From positions 1,773,748 through 1,837,747 of the forward strand of contig NW_006768773.1 in the NCBI RefSeq assembly GCF_000204055.1: 64,000 nucleotides of DNA, given 5' to 3'. This document shows positions 1 to 10,557 of the stretch, one piece after another. This DNA comes from Melampsora larici-populina 98AG31 (Eukaryota; Basidiomycota; Pucciniomycetes; Pucciniales; Melampsoraceae). Both the position numbers and the translations under genes were made by a program. Within the stretch, counting starts at the first letter, position 1. Each line of letters begins with the position of its first letter. The notes under the pieces are model-generated. The model worked only from the letters and a program-made list of their open reading frames with translations. It made no database searches and had not been told where the DNA came from.

Positions 1-83
1 TATTACATGTTGGAATAAAATGTATTACTAGAGAATCAGGAGTCAAAGGCAAACATTAAAAATTATAAATGTTGGTCTGCATA

Positions 84-1117
84 TCACCAGACTGCATCTA
101 GTTCTTTGGAAAAGTCCCTTCGGGCTACTTCAAATGTCGTCTCCTGTTGATTTCGCTCACACTGCTCAAACCACGCGGCCCATCGCTCCGGAGTGACCTC
201 GTTCATCCAACGTATGTATCGAAACGTGGCACTATGATTCCACTTGTGAGTTCCCGAAAAGAAGCTTTCCCAGACCCCCTTCTTACCCTTTGTCGTTAAA
301 TGGGCGGCGTGCCACTGGGTCATCTTGGCCATTGGCGTGTCAAGTGCTGGCCACTGGATATAAGGCAATTCATGAGATGAGAGGATGTAAGATATCATAA
401 CACATGCTAGCTCACCAGGCCTGTTTTGTGAGTCCTCCTGGTCGATCTCCGTTCCTGGAGGGATGCCGCGTTGCCTGGCGGTTGTGTTGGCAGAGTTAAC
501 GAAATTGACGGTGCTGTGCTGCCTGCCGTGATTGCCGCGGCGCTGTGGTTTGGTTTTGGAATCGCTGAGGTGGGTGGTGGTGGCGAACTGAGCATAGCCT
601 CAGTGTCATGGATTTCACTTGAGCTGAGCTGGCGAACGTCAGTTAAGTCAATCATGGGAGGATCACTTTCTTGAGACCGAAACGGGGACGTTGGCGAGGG
701 GCTGTGTGTGTCGTTCAAGATGTTGTGTGAGAAAATGGGCCGTCTGCCTGCCATTTGAGCAGATACTTTGTGCTTGTAGTCGTCAAATATTGGAGTGATT
801 GGCGGTTGTTGCCGATGCGGAGTAGGTAAGAATGCACGTTTGCCTTTTCCTTTGCCTACTTCATCTTCCAGGGCAGGGGTAGGTGTAGGTGTTGATTGAT
901 CCGTACTCTCGTTCCATGCTGAAATTGAGCTGGAGGCGGAATTGAAACTGGTGCCGGGGGCGCCAGGTTTGGTGGGGGTAACTCTGAGTGAATCGACAAT
1001 GGCTTTGATTTTGGTTCTGCCTGGAATTAATCTGGACTGTAAATCGACCATTCCATTGCACAACTTCGGTTCGACTGTCGTAAGACATACCAGGCCCTCG
1101 CGAAGCGTGGAAGTCAT
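84..1117 (-). CDS. hypothetical protein, rust lineage-expanded type
   Basis: Two exons, 416-1117 and 84-353, joined by a GTGAGC...CCAG intron, give 323 residues. The start is the first in-frame ATG (1115-1117); no upstream splice is needed. The middle is Ser/Pro/Thr-rich and probably disordered, with a basic KGKGKR patch. The last 90 residues form a compact Trp-rich segment (WHAAH, GTHKWNH, ERWAAWFEQC). I do not recognise a named domain. From memory, rust genomes hold large families of this general build (disordered front, Trp-rich tail), but no search was run. The stop of the upstream same-strand gene lies only 87 bp away, so co-transcription or a shared mobile origin is possible. Confidence 0.6.
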
Positions 1118-1204
1118 AGGTATTTTAGTCGTAATCAACGTGTAGTTCTGTGATTTTTTTCTCCGATCAGCTATATATAATTTTAAATAGTGTAAGTTGT
1201 GATG

Positions 1205-2426
1205 CTAAGTCACCCATCTGTCCGATTTCGCGTCATATACACGGAGGCACTTATTCCAATGTGGGTCATGTGATGATAGAAATGCAACCAGAGCTTCGCA
1301 TTCGGAGATGGCATATTGCTTCATCATTTTTGGTGCAAACAAGAATGGCATCGGTTCACTTTCCTCCTGTTAGATTTGTCAGTCTCGCTTTTATATTGCA
1401 GTGGATGAATGCAAGTACACGTACTTTAATCCATAGGGTGATAGATATGTTTCTATCACATGTGGCCTCGGCGGCGTCTGCGGCTCGTTTGAATTCTTCT
1501 TCAAGTGATCTATTAAGGTGATATGTGCGCATGGTAGCAGGTGAGAGAACCAAAGGATGAACCGGCGGAGGAGGGCCTAGCAGGTCTGCTTCGTCGTCGT
1601 TGGGGATGTTGAGGCGTCCATTGTTGCTTGTTGGTATGGGTATGAATCCACTAATCTCAGCGGTTTCCGATACGGTTTGAAGAAATGGTTGGGTGCTTGG
1701 AGCAGGCTTTGAACGCTCGGCGTTCTCGTGAGTGTAACACTTGTTGCCAGTGGCCCCTCGCTGTGTACGGCAGCACTAACAATGCAAAATAAGTAGGGAA
1801 ATCAGGAGTCAGTAACTTTGCTTATTAACGCCTCAACAATTTGGTATGTGAGAACACGTACGCCGGGGCACACCTCCCATGTACATAGACGATTGATGGC
1901 CTTGGACTTCCCCAGATGCGGACCGACGCCGGGTATACCTGCGCAGGGTACGCGTGGCCGTTTGTTATCTGACATATTATTATGACTGTTGCTGAGTTGT
2001 TCACCGTCTCGCTTGTTATTAACTCGTGCGGTTGGACTAGAACTGGATTGGCTGGTCAAAGGCGCAAATGTTTCGTTTGGAATGGCGTTCAAGGTCCTGA
2101 TGTCTTGAAGATACTCCGTTCGGCTATATGTTCGAAGAGCTCCCGCGCCACCTGGTGCAAGTGGGCACTTTGTGGAATAAAGCGAATGGTCTATCAGGGC
2201 GCGATTCTGATGAATTTAAGCTAAAGTTGTGCCTTACCGAAACACCAATTAATGGTTTGTTGGGTTGGTGTCGTGGGTTGTAGTATTGCGAAGAGTGGAT
2301 AGGACGATGTCTGCAGCTAGGTCCGTTGCAACGAAAACCAGTGGGTTGATGGAGTGCAACTGTGAGTGGACTTCGTGGATTTATGCGACGAGCATTAAGA
2401 AGTTTAGGATAGTGTAATGTGGTCAT
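1205..2426 (-). CDS. hypothetical protein with Cys/His cluster
   Basis: Four exons (2238-2426, 1862-2206, 1425-1775, 1205-1366), all in phase 0 with GT-AG introns, encode 348 residues from ATG 2424-2426. A Cys-rich cluster sits near residue 173 and spans the exon 2/3 junction: LCTWEVCPG joins CCRTQR, then KCYTHE. This C-x4-C-x2-CC...C-x2-H pattern looks metal-binding and resembles small Cys clusters in fungal transposon-associated proteins. A Pro-rich stretch follows. After it come a helical segment (SLEEEFKRAADAAEAT) and a conserved-looking C-terminal block (CEALVAFLSSHDPHWNKCL). Function is unknown. It is probably a member of a rust-expanded family and may be a remnant of a mobile element. 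Confidence 0.6.
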
Positions 2427-3349
2427 CGAATCATATATAATTATAGTGTTTAAAGAAGGATAATGAAATACGGGGACTTACTAACTAGCTAGCCCACAGC
2501 TCATTATGAATATGTGGTCTTACACAGAAGAGGTGATATGGCCAGGCTGCCTGAACGCGGGCATGAGCGTCTACATCCTGATTGATATCTCGCTTTGGCT
2601 GGAATATCTCAATGCGGAGCGTTCTTCTTACTGTGCACCACCGTTCCGGATGTTGGAGTGTTGGTCGACAACGTCTATATTCATGGCGTGGCTAAACATT
2701 TCCGACCAAGCTCTGTTGTTGTGCGGAAAATTCGGTGGAGGTGTTTCGTTTGTTCGTTTGGAGGACTTCAGTAGGGACTGGGCGAGGTTTCGACCGACAG
2801 AGGATTTAGCCACCTCAATAAGCGCATGAATCCCCTGGAAGTCGACCGAAGCGATTTATGCAAACAGGAGGTGTCAGGATTACTCCTACAAGCCCAAGAG
2901 ACCCGACTGTCAGATGATTTCACCAAAACCAGAGCGAGAGCAACCTGTGAAAGGTATATCAGGCTATCCAGAAGCGTTCTGCCATAGGCTTTTGGCTGAG
3001 GTGGGGGGGGGAAATTTTGAATAGACAGCTCGTCTTAGGGAGGGTCATGCCTGTGCGCCACCCTATTTTTTTAGTGCCATAAAGCTTACTAAAAAAAATA
3101 AGGAAATTTCATATTGATTGAACAGTGGCTTAGCTGTTTGCAACTCGCTTTCAACTACGGTTGAATTGCAATTTTGCAGAGCTTCGCCCAGTCCCTAGTG
3201 ACTCCGCGCGTGGGTAGAAATAGGATTGAGAGGGTGACAGTCTGGTATCTCGTTGTGTCAAACGCATCAGTATGACGGGTTGTCACATTGGGCGTATGGT
3301 TTCTCAGGGGTGTGCGACACTGATTTAGGAATGTTCCTAAGGGGTCTTA

Positions 3350-3376
3350 AGGAACTGTTTTTTAGGAACAGTTCCT
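3350..3376. repeat. 10-bp-stem hairpin
   Basis: AGGAACTGTT (3350-3359) is followed after 7 bases by its exact reverse complement AACAGTTCCT (3367-3376). A partial third copy of the half-site (AGGAATGTTCCT) lies just upstream. It sits in the presumed leader or LTR of the gag ORF and could be structural in RNA or a palindromic protein site. Confidence 0.5.
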
Positions 3377-3553
3377 AGTTATCCGCGGATGCGACCATGC
3401 CCTCTAATCAGCGATCTCTAGCCACTAAAAATTAGCTGCTAGAAAATTGCGCAGGCCTTCTGATACTCCAGAAAATTTGAGCTTGAGTCGAATTTCCAAA
3501 TTTTCATCCATCATCTTCATCACAACCTCAATAGAACCCATCCTATAGTCGCT

Positions 3554-3560
3554 TTATAAG
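3554..3560 (+). promoter_or_regulatory. possible TATA box of the gag ORF
   Basis: TATAAGG lies about 275 bp upstream of the gag ATG, inside the LTR-like leader. This is motif evidence only. Confidence 0.25.
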
Positions 3561-3832
3561 GAGAACCCGTCTTGGGACGTGCATGAAATACCATCAGCTC
3601 GTAAACTCGTTGAACCAGATCATACTACAGACGCCGGAAAAAACAAATATATTCAACTTTACAATCCGACCCCCTCAGTTTTTTTCTATCAAGCTACGAT
3701 CCAAAAAAGAATTTGATTAACTTCTGAACCTCATTCATCATCACAATCAATCACGGTCTTGAAACTTGGAACCGACAATCAAAGTTTATCATCATCCAGG
3801 ACATCACTGCATACATCACCTACCTAGATCCA

Positions 3833-4510
3833 ATGGCTGATACCGATGAAATCAACCGTCTAATTGCGCAACTTACCACTAGATTGGATAACGATCTCGC
3901 TCGAATTCATGATATGGAAGTACGATTAGCAACTCTTGAGGCTGCGACTCGATTGACGATTAGGAGAACACCATCTGTCCGGCGCGCCGTATCATCTGGA
4001 TCTCCTTGCTTCGACATGAATATTCCTGATTGGTTTGATGGAGAAAGAGGGGCTAAGGCGGAAGTTTTCGTTCAACAGGTTTCTCTTTATGTTTTGACTA
4101 ATAAAGAAAAGTATTCAAATGAAAAGGATAAAGTCGCCTTTGCTATCTCTTACTTAACCGGTGATGCAGCTATCTGGGCAGCTCCAATGTTAGTCAAATT
4201 ACTAGATAATGATACAATAGATCAAATCACCTTCAAAAGCTTCATTAATTCATTTAAATCAACTTATTTCGATCCAAGAAGGATTGCTAAAGCTGAAAAT
4301 GCTATCAAATCGTTTATGAAATTTGATTTATCAGCTCAAGAATTCAATCATCGAAAAGAAAATAATTTATGTTATTATTGTGGTAAATCAAATCATTCTG
4401 CTTCACGTTGTAACAAAAGGAAGGCAGATCAACGTAAAGGGAAAGAAAAGGAAAGAAACTTGAATCCAACTTTGGATGCTAACACCAGAGGGGAAGGTAG
4501 TAGTACATAG
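3833..4510 (+). CDS. Gag-like protein with CCHC zinc knuckle, no pol
   Basis: One intact 225-codon ORF starts at ATG 3833. The N-terminal 60 residues look helical. The retrotransposon Gag core follows (IPDWFDGERG, then AISYLTGDAAIWA, then FKSTYFDPRRIAKAENAI). A CCHC zinc knuckle CYYCGKSNHSASRC lies near residue 180, and the tail is basic. In Ty3/gypsy Gags a stretch of roughly 100 residues normally separates the core from the pre-knuckle segment. Here AIKSF runs almost directly into LSAQEFNHRKENN, which implies an in-frame internal deletion. No protease, RT or integrase follows before 4980, and no 3' LTR is seen. It is either a decayed Ty3 element that kept its frame or a co-opted gag gene. 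Confidence 0.75.
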   Translation: MADTDEINRLIAQLTTRLDNDLARIHDMEVRLATLEAATRLTIRRTPSVRRAVSSGSPCFDMNIPDWFDGERGAKAEVFVQQVSLYVLTNKEKYSNEKDKVAFAISYLTGDAAIWAAPMLVKLLDNDTIDQITFKSFINSFKSTYFDPRRIAKAENAIKSFMKFDLSAQEFNHRKENNLCYYCGKSNHSASRCNKRKADQRKGKEKERNLNPTLDANTRGEGSST

Positions 4511-5276
4511 TAAAGGTGGAGAGATGTTATGCAAACCTGAACCCGTTGAAGAATTTGTAGTGATGTTATGATGGATGTTAATAAATTGTATGTAGCTCTG
4601 TGGGTATCTAGATTCTAAAAGGACAATTCCAAGTCACAATACCCTAGAAGAAGGTTTTCCCTCTGACAATATTTGATGGAACCTTTGCTTATAACTCATA
4701 TCCACTAGATTTGTGCAAAGAATAAAATGTAATCAGACTTTCTTGTATAAAAAAACTCTTTTCCATTTCCCAATTTACAATATAAATCTTTTGATGAACT
4801 GGTGTAACACATTCAAGCTAAAGAAAGAAAAATACATGACTGTAGATGGTGAAAAAAAAACATGACAATGTAAAAAAGTTAAATTGATCAAAGAAAAATG
4901 TAATGGGGGTGGAGAGTTGAATGAACGACAATTTGCTTCACGTTACTCTTATATCCATCTACATAAGTAGGATTTGAACTAACAAATGAGATAGAAAGAC
5001 ATGTTAATCAAGTCTTGATAGTTGAAGAAAGAGAGACCAGTGTTTTCGAATGCAGTGCAAAAACAGAAATTGATTTTTAAAGAAGTCAAGTCCCCTGAAT
5101 TTTGAGATGGTATGATGATCGTGATGATGAGAGGGAGAGACAGGACGATGTCCGCAGGTTGTGTAGTGAGCAGCTTTGGATGTATTCTGCACACGAACCC
5201 AGTAAAGAAAGTTGACCAAAATGAAGCTCTGAGTCCTCATTGTTGAAGCGCGACTAGTAAGTAGGCTTTGATTTGA
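4511..5276. other. no gene recognised
   Basis: AT-rich sequence follows the gag ORF. Two overlapping minus-strand ORFs of 71-78 codons (4979-5240) show no family features and probably fall in the 3' region of the secreted-protein gene. Confidence 0.5.
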
Positions 5277-8028
5277 TCAAGTCACAGTATATCGCATCGT
5301 TTGAGAACGTGTGAAAGGCGGTCTTTCATGTCGAGGTTGCTCGGATCTCGACAGATCAAAGGTGGAAGCTCTTCCTAACTGACGTGTTCTACGAGTGCCT
5401 TCGCCGGGAAATGGAGCGAAATCATAAAGGTGCAGCGACTTCATTCCTGTGGAGAAAGTAGATGAACGTCGGAAGGGATCCACTCCTAGCTTTCTCGATA
5501 GTTCGGTGGAAACAGTTCGGCAAATTCGATTGGTCGCTGGAGCAAATAATCTACACAAACCTTGCACAGTCAGGCTCTTCCCTACATCAAGAGCCTGACC
5601 AAAGGCAGCAGATAGTGAAAACCCTCGATTGATCCGGGTGACTAATCGATTGATCAATTGATCTTTTGTAGAAATTGGTGGCCCTGCATCGGCAAAATCG
5701 GATAACAACGACTGCCTAATTTTATTGTTCTCTGCGAGTAGCTCGAGTGCCTGTTTGATTCGTGTTTCTACCGATTCTTCGAGCCCTCCGCTGGCCAATT
5801 TAGATTCGAGTACTTTCTGCGCCTCTGGCTCCCCACGATAAGCTAACCAATAGATCACATCCACAGCTTGAATCTGTTGCGCTATACTTGATTCGATCCT
5901 CTTAATCTTATAAGGTCCTATAAACTTCGATATGCTATATGCACTTTTCCTGGATTCCAGCTGATTTATAATATAGTTAGTAGCTTCCGCTTTGGAGCGC
6001 TTCAATTCTTCTACAATCTCTGAGACTTCGACTGGATCCACTGAGAAATGTTAGATTTTATGAAACAAAAATGCCAAAACGATTTGAAATTTATCAGCGA
6101 GAGAACTTCAAGAAAGAAAAGACAGATACTCGTACATATCTTGGCGGAACCCGTTGATTCGCTATGCTCCTTGTTTATCGATATTGGGAGTCTGTGAGCT
6201 ATATTGATTCATGGTGGGTGCGCATTCGAATCCGAAAATATGATCAGCATTAGGAAAGGGTCCAGAAGCCTTCAGAACCAAATATGCACGTATCTAACTT
6301 ACCGATGTCGTCTGAAAGTAAACCTGCTTTGGTGGGCTTTTTAAGGTGTAACATCTTATCATAGTTGATGTTTTGGTGATGCTGTTTTGCACCACGGCGT
6401 CCTTCAATTCTACTCATAGGAAACCCTTTTGTTCGCACGGGCAGTTTCGACCATGTTTATAGAAAGTCAAATGTAAGTTGAAGTGTGATGGTACAAGAAG
6501 AAAAGACGTCAAACTTACATGAAGGGAACGTTTTCTTGAAAACTGTGATCGATGCCGAGTTCTCGCTATCAGAAGATTCTTTTGCGCCCTCGACCCTCGG
6601 CTCTTCCTCTTCCACAATCTCTTCCAAAGGATTTTTCCTGTCACTATTGAGAAATTCAAGTTTCTCTGAGCGTGTCAGAGCAGGATCTGGATTGGAAATG
6701 ATTTCGATATCGGTTGCTGGTTTTGTTTGTGTTACGGACGCATCATCATTGGATTCTCCAGTTGACACCTCTTCTGCAATGTTAGCCTTGTTATGATCGG
6801 CATCTATGGACAGTTCCGCGTGCGGGGTGGCAAGTCCTGAAATATGGAGCAGCTTTATTAGAAACCAAACATGTGCGAAAGTATTCACAGATCTCTCCTA
6901 GACATTAAAAAGTCATTTTGACCGAGTACATCTCAAAGCAAAAAATTGTTCAATTGAAAATGGTCAGAGGGTATCTACGCACGTTGATCTCGCATTTCGC
7001 TTGAGGGGATTGGTGTATGCAATTGGGCTTTAACAATCAGTTGCTCGAATTGACGCCTTTGAGGTTGATTTGTAATAAGGATATTGTTGAAAAAAGCAAT
7101 GATTGATAGTCGCATGAACGGATCGCGATACTCCTGTTCAGTATGATAATAATTCTGGACATAATGCCCTAGAATCTTGAGTGTAGTCGCCGCAGACCGT
7201 CTTGTTGGCACAAATGCTGTCACTTCCTGCCTTTCGCCTTCAAGTTGAAGCTTCTCTTGCGCTTTGCCTATGAGTTGTAAATTGTCCTGGGTTCTGCCTA
7301 AAAGTTGAAATTCAAAGATTTTCGAATCAGCAGTCTATTTGGAATGCTGGACAGTATGCGTTCAGGTTGATGAGCATGGGTGACATTTTAGGTCATTCTG
7401 CAAAAAGAAACCAGGCTTCAATGGCCTTTGGATCGTTACAGACAGATTTGATGAGTATCTTTGCCTGAGGCTGATATCTGATGACTATTTTTGTATTGTA
7501 CATGGCTTCATCTGTGAGAAGCTATGGAGGAGTAACATTCTGGATGATGTGACAGCTACAATACCAACCTCGTCTAAGGTCATGGAACATAGAATCAGTT
7601 GGCAACTCACCCAGTGACTTCCAGTGACTTTCTGCTCTTGCCCAAGCTTTGCGTAGAGATCCCCAGAGCTTTCGAACTTTTTTTCCTAGCACCTTCCAGG
7701 CCTTCCGAAATCGGTGAATTGTCTCGACCCACCAGATCTGTCTCACCGTGTGTGGAGGTGGCCTTGAAGGTTTGCGGCTGGGACGGAACCTTTTGAATTG
7801 AGAAGCGGTCTCCGGAGGAACTTCTTGGTGAATCAGATCCGATGTTATCAATTTTTCGTCTGCGCCTGAAGGTAAATTGATGATAGTCGTCCCTTCCGAG
7901 ATTCCGTCTACACCTTTTCCAATGATTGTGTCTTCGAAGGGCTCCGGATGAAATCGAATTTCCGAACTGAGACAGACCAGAAAACATATAGTAATGACCG
8001 ACATCCATGCGATTGTAACAGATGCCAT
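5277..8028 (-). CDS. large secreted protein of unknown function
   Basis: Five exons (7611-8028, 6983-7297, 6519-6836, 6303-6425, 5277-6040) join in frame with GT-AG introns into 645 residues. The protein starts with a clear signal peptide (MASVTIAW..., hydrophobic core VITICFLVCL) and probably enters the secretory pathway. Residues about 75-140 are strongly basic with many Trp and Lys (KAWKVLGKKVRKLW). Exon 3 is acidic (EEIVEEEEPRVEG). Exons 2 and 5 are predicted mostly helical. The C-terminus is Arg/Ser-rich. No named domain is recognised. Intron 1 is 313 bp, longer than the others, and could hide a micro-exon. In a rust a secreted protein without a known fold is an effector candidate, but that is inference. 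Confidence 0.7.
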
Positions 8029-9187
8029 CAGGTGGGCATCTTCACTCTGCCCTCACTCAATCTACACAGTCGAGATGCGATGTATGAGTAGAGACTCGGT
8101 CTTGCACCGTGAGGATTGTCGGTGCCTTGCAAAAAACGACAGTAAATTCGCCCCGATTCTCCTGCTGACTGGGCCAATTCGAAATTTCCAGTATTTGCGA
8201 CGCAAAGATGACGTTTAAAAATTGAGGACAGTTGTTATGGCTGTGTGATATCAGGCGCGATCACCACTGAGAGGACTCGGCAAGAGTCGAGAGTAAAGAT
8301 GACGCGGGGTCGGCTGTCGATGAATATTTAGATGACACCCAAGGACTCAGGAGAGGTGGAAAAGAGCACTTCTTGATGTGAGACAAATTCAATTTCCGAA
8401 TTCATCCGACTTCTAGAGCTCGTCAGTGTGTATACATGTACACATTCCTAGCTAGTCAGAAGCTAGGCCCGGGGTTCTTGGAGACAAAACTCTTCAGGAA
8501 GCTGTAGATGATGTGCTTTCAGACCAAACAGATGGAAAAAGGCAAGTACATTATAGATGGCCTTGTTGCACAGGGGTCTCAACTAGCTGTGCTGTGAATT
8601 GAGCTGTTCTCGTTGTAAGAGGATATCATAGCTTTTTTGTCGCTACGGTGAGGTCTTGTGCTCGGCCCAGGCTGGAGACAACGATCATCACAAGATGGGA
8701 TAGAAGGAGATGCAGCACGGGGTTGAACTTGAGAACGTGATTCCAAAACAAGTGTTTTGTGGTGACTTTTGCCTCCTTTTTGCCCCTTGGTTTCTTCTTC
8801 CTGACCTTTGCTCGTTTGAAACGATCGATCAAGAAACACAGAATTGTCCTCTTCTCGGACATTCCCTCTGCCTCCTAGCTTTCCAGCCAACCTCCGTAAC
8901 AAGGAATACCGGGGGTAGAAATTGTCACGAAAATGAGAACCTGGTGCTAAAAAAATGGCGGTATGGGTTCGTAAGAGACAAAGCTGAGCCTACTCGATCT
9001 CGAAGAAGGACTTTGAGCTGCTTGAGTAGTCATCAACCTTTTTCTCATTCTTCTTCACTTGTGATACTAATCGAATGAGATTGATAAACGAGAACAAGAT
9101 AAAAAGGAATTCTGACAATGTCAAAGTTCCAAGTGAATGGCTGAGTGTATGCGAGTGGTTTGAAGGGCGGGCGTTATGTATCACATA
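8029..9187. other. no gene supported
   Basis: This is upstream of the secreted-protein gene, so its promoter should lie in the first few hundred bases. A 107-codon minus ORF at 8579-8902 is basic and low in complexity, overlaps a plus ORF, and lacks convincing features. Confidence 0.4.
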
Positions 9188-9209
9188 CAGTCGGTTCTCG
9201 ATGTAAGCA
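9188..9209 (+). repeat. left terminal inverted repeat of outer element
   Basis: This 22-bp sequence is perfectly complementary to 16898-16919. It is preceded by TA. Confidence 0.85.
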
Positions 9210-9850
9210 AGTTCGAAATAAGCATATCTCGCTACAAGCATAGGATTTTGGGGGATTTTTTTTGGTATACGTGTGCTCCCTGCCAAAACCAAAACCCTTG
9301 ATGGATAATGCTTAAAACATAAAAAAACACAAGCTCGAGAACCATCTTATAGTTGTAGATACATTGCCTGTACAGATTTTCCCTCATCCGACAATCCACA
9401 TAGGAAGACTGGTAATAGATACAAATCCTCACCAGAACTCCCTTGACCCTCGTCGCCAAAAACCCCCAAGTCTGTCCATAACATATTGTCGGATCTATAG
9501 ACGAGACTCAAGGACTATAGATAGATCACCAAGAAGAAACAAGTAGAATTGACTTAAATCGAAAGAAAACCAAATATACTGCATATGAGCATATATTTGA
9601 AATTCTGGGCTGCGGAAGCATAATATGCTTAAATCAAGCTGACAGAAGCCCACTTCTGTCTGTTGTGAGACTTTCCGCAACAAATTTTTTTTGCTACATA
9701 TCCACACGCCCAGCCTCACCCACCATGTCTTCAATATCTGAACTTATCAGTGATGTGCTTCTCCTTTCACAAAACTGTCGGATCTCAGCCATGTTCAATT
9801 CTCATCACTCAAGCAAACTAGTCTCAATGGTTTTTTTAAATCATCTGGTA

Positions 9851-9926
9851 CAGCTGTTCTCAAAATTTGTGTCATGGTGCTTTTTTATTTTTATTTTTTT
9901 TCCGTCAATACAGTCAATACAGGCCT
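9851..9926 (+). repeat. left terminal inverted repeat of inner element
   Basis: It matches the reverse complement of 16481-16556 with about 4 mismatches in 76. It includes a T-rich tract and the motif AATACAG in both arms. Confidence 0.85.
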
Positions 9927-10557
9927 TACTTGCTCATCTAGGGTGGCCGGGTGTGCGGCCCTTCTGGACCGCTTCCACAACCCCAACCAGTCCCAGTTTG
10001 GGTTGGTCACACCAGCCCCATACCACAACATCACCCCATTAGGCCAGCGATCTGTTTTCCATGGCCACCCTACTCACCCACTGCGCAAGATATCGTTCGA
10101 TCCTGCTCAAGATTCAATAGATCCATCGATAGGACGACTGATTGATTGTCAGCAGAGTTCAGATTCGAATCACTTTTGAACCAGAAAATGGCCTTTCACC
10201 TCAAGACCAAATCCCACGGCTCTACGTCTGGCGCCAAACACCGGTCAGTTTTCCATTTTTTCCTCACCCTAACATCAATCACTCTGCTCAACCACATTCT
10301 GATCGTGTAGGCCAAACAACCATAAGAAGCCCTCTTTCCTGTCCAGTTCCTCAAACCAACGCTCAAATTTATTTCCTGTTTTTCAACTCGCTACTCTAAT
10401 CTGATTTTCAAAAGACAACAGGATGGGAAACAGGAACCCTTCCCATGTCCCTTTGTTTGTTGATCTCTGTTTTCATATTTTCCACTTTCAAATCAATTTT
10501 CATGTTTATCATTCGTTTTTGCTGATATGTGTGTTTCCTTTGTTGTCAAACATGTAG

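Larger units (their letters stand above)
2427..3832. other. intergenic region; LTR-like leader suspected in its second half
   Basis: No gene is supported here. Short ORFs on both strands (2506-2829 plus, 2628-2813 minus) overlap each other and show no family features. From about 3280 the sequence looks like a long untranslated leader of the gag ORF downstream. It begins TGTCACATTGGG, contains a hairpin at 3350-3376 and a TTTATAAGG box near 3554. No second copy is present, so LTR status is not proven. Confidence 0.35.

Noticed and set aside
2506..2829. 107-codon plus-strand ORF
   Set aside because: Overlaps a minus ORF of similar length; no motif or splice partner. Could contain part of an unresolved exon but not supportable.
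8579..8902. 107-codon minus-strand ORF
   Set aside because: Basic low-complexity sequence, overlapped by an equally long plus ORF, no start context or domain.
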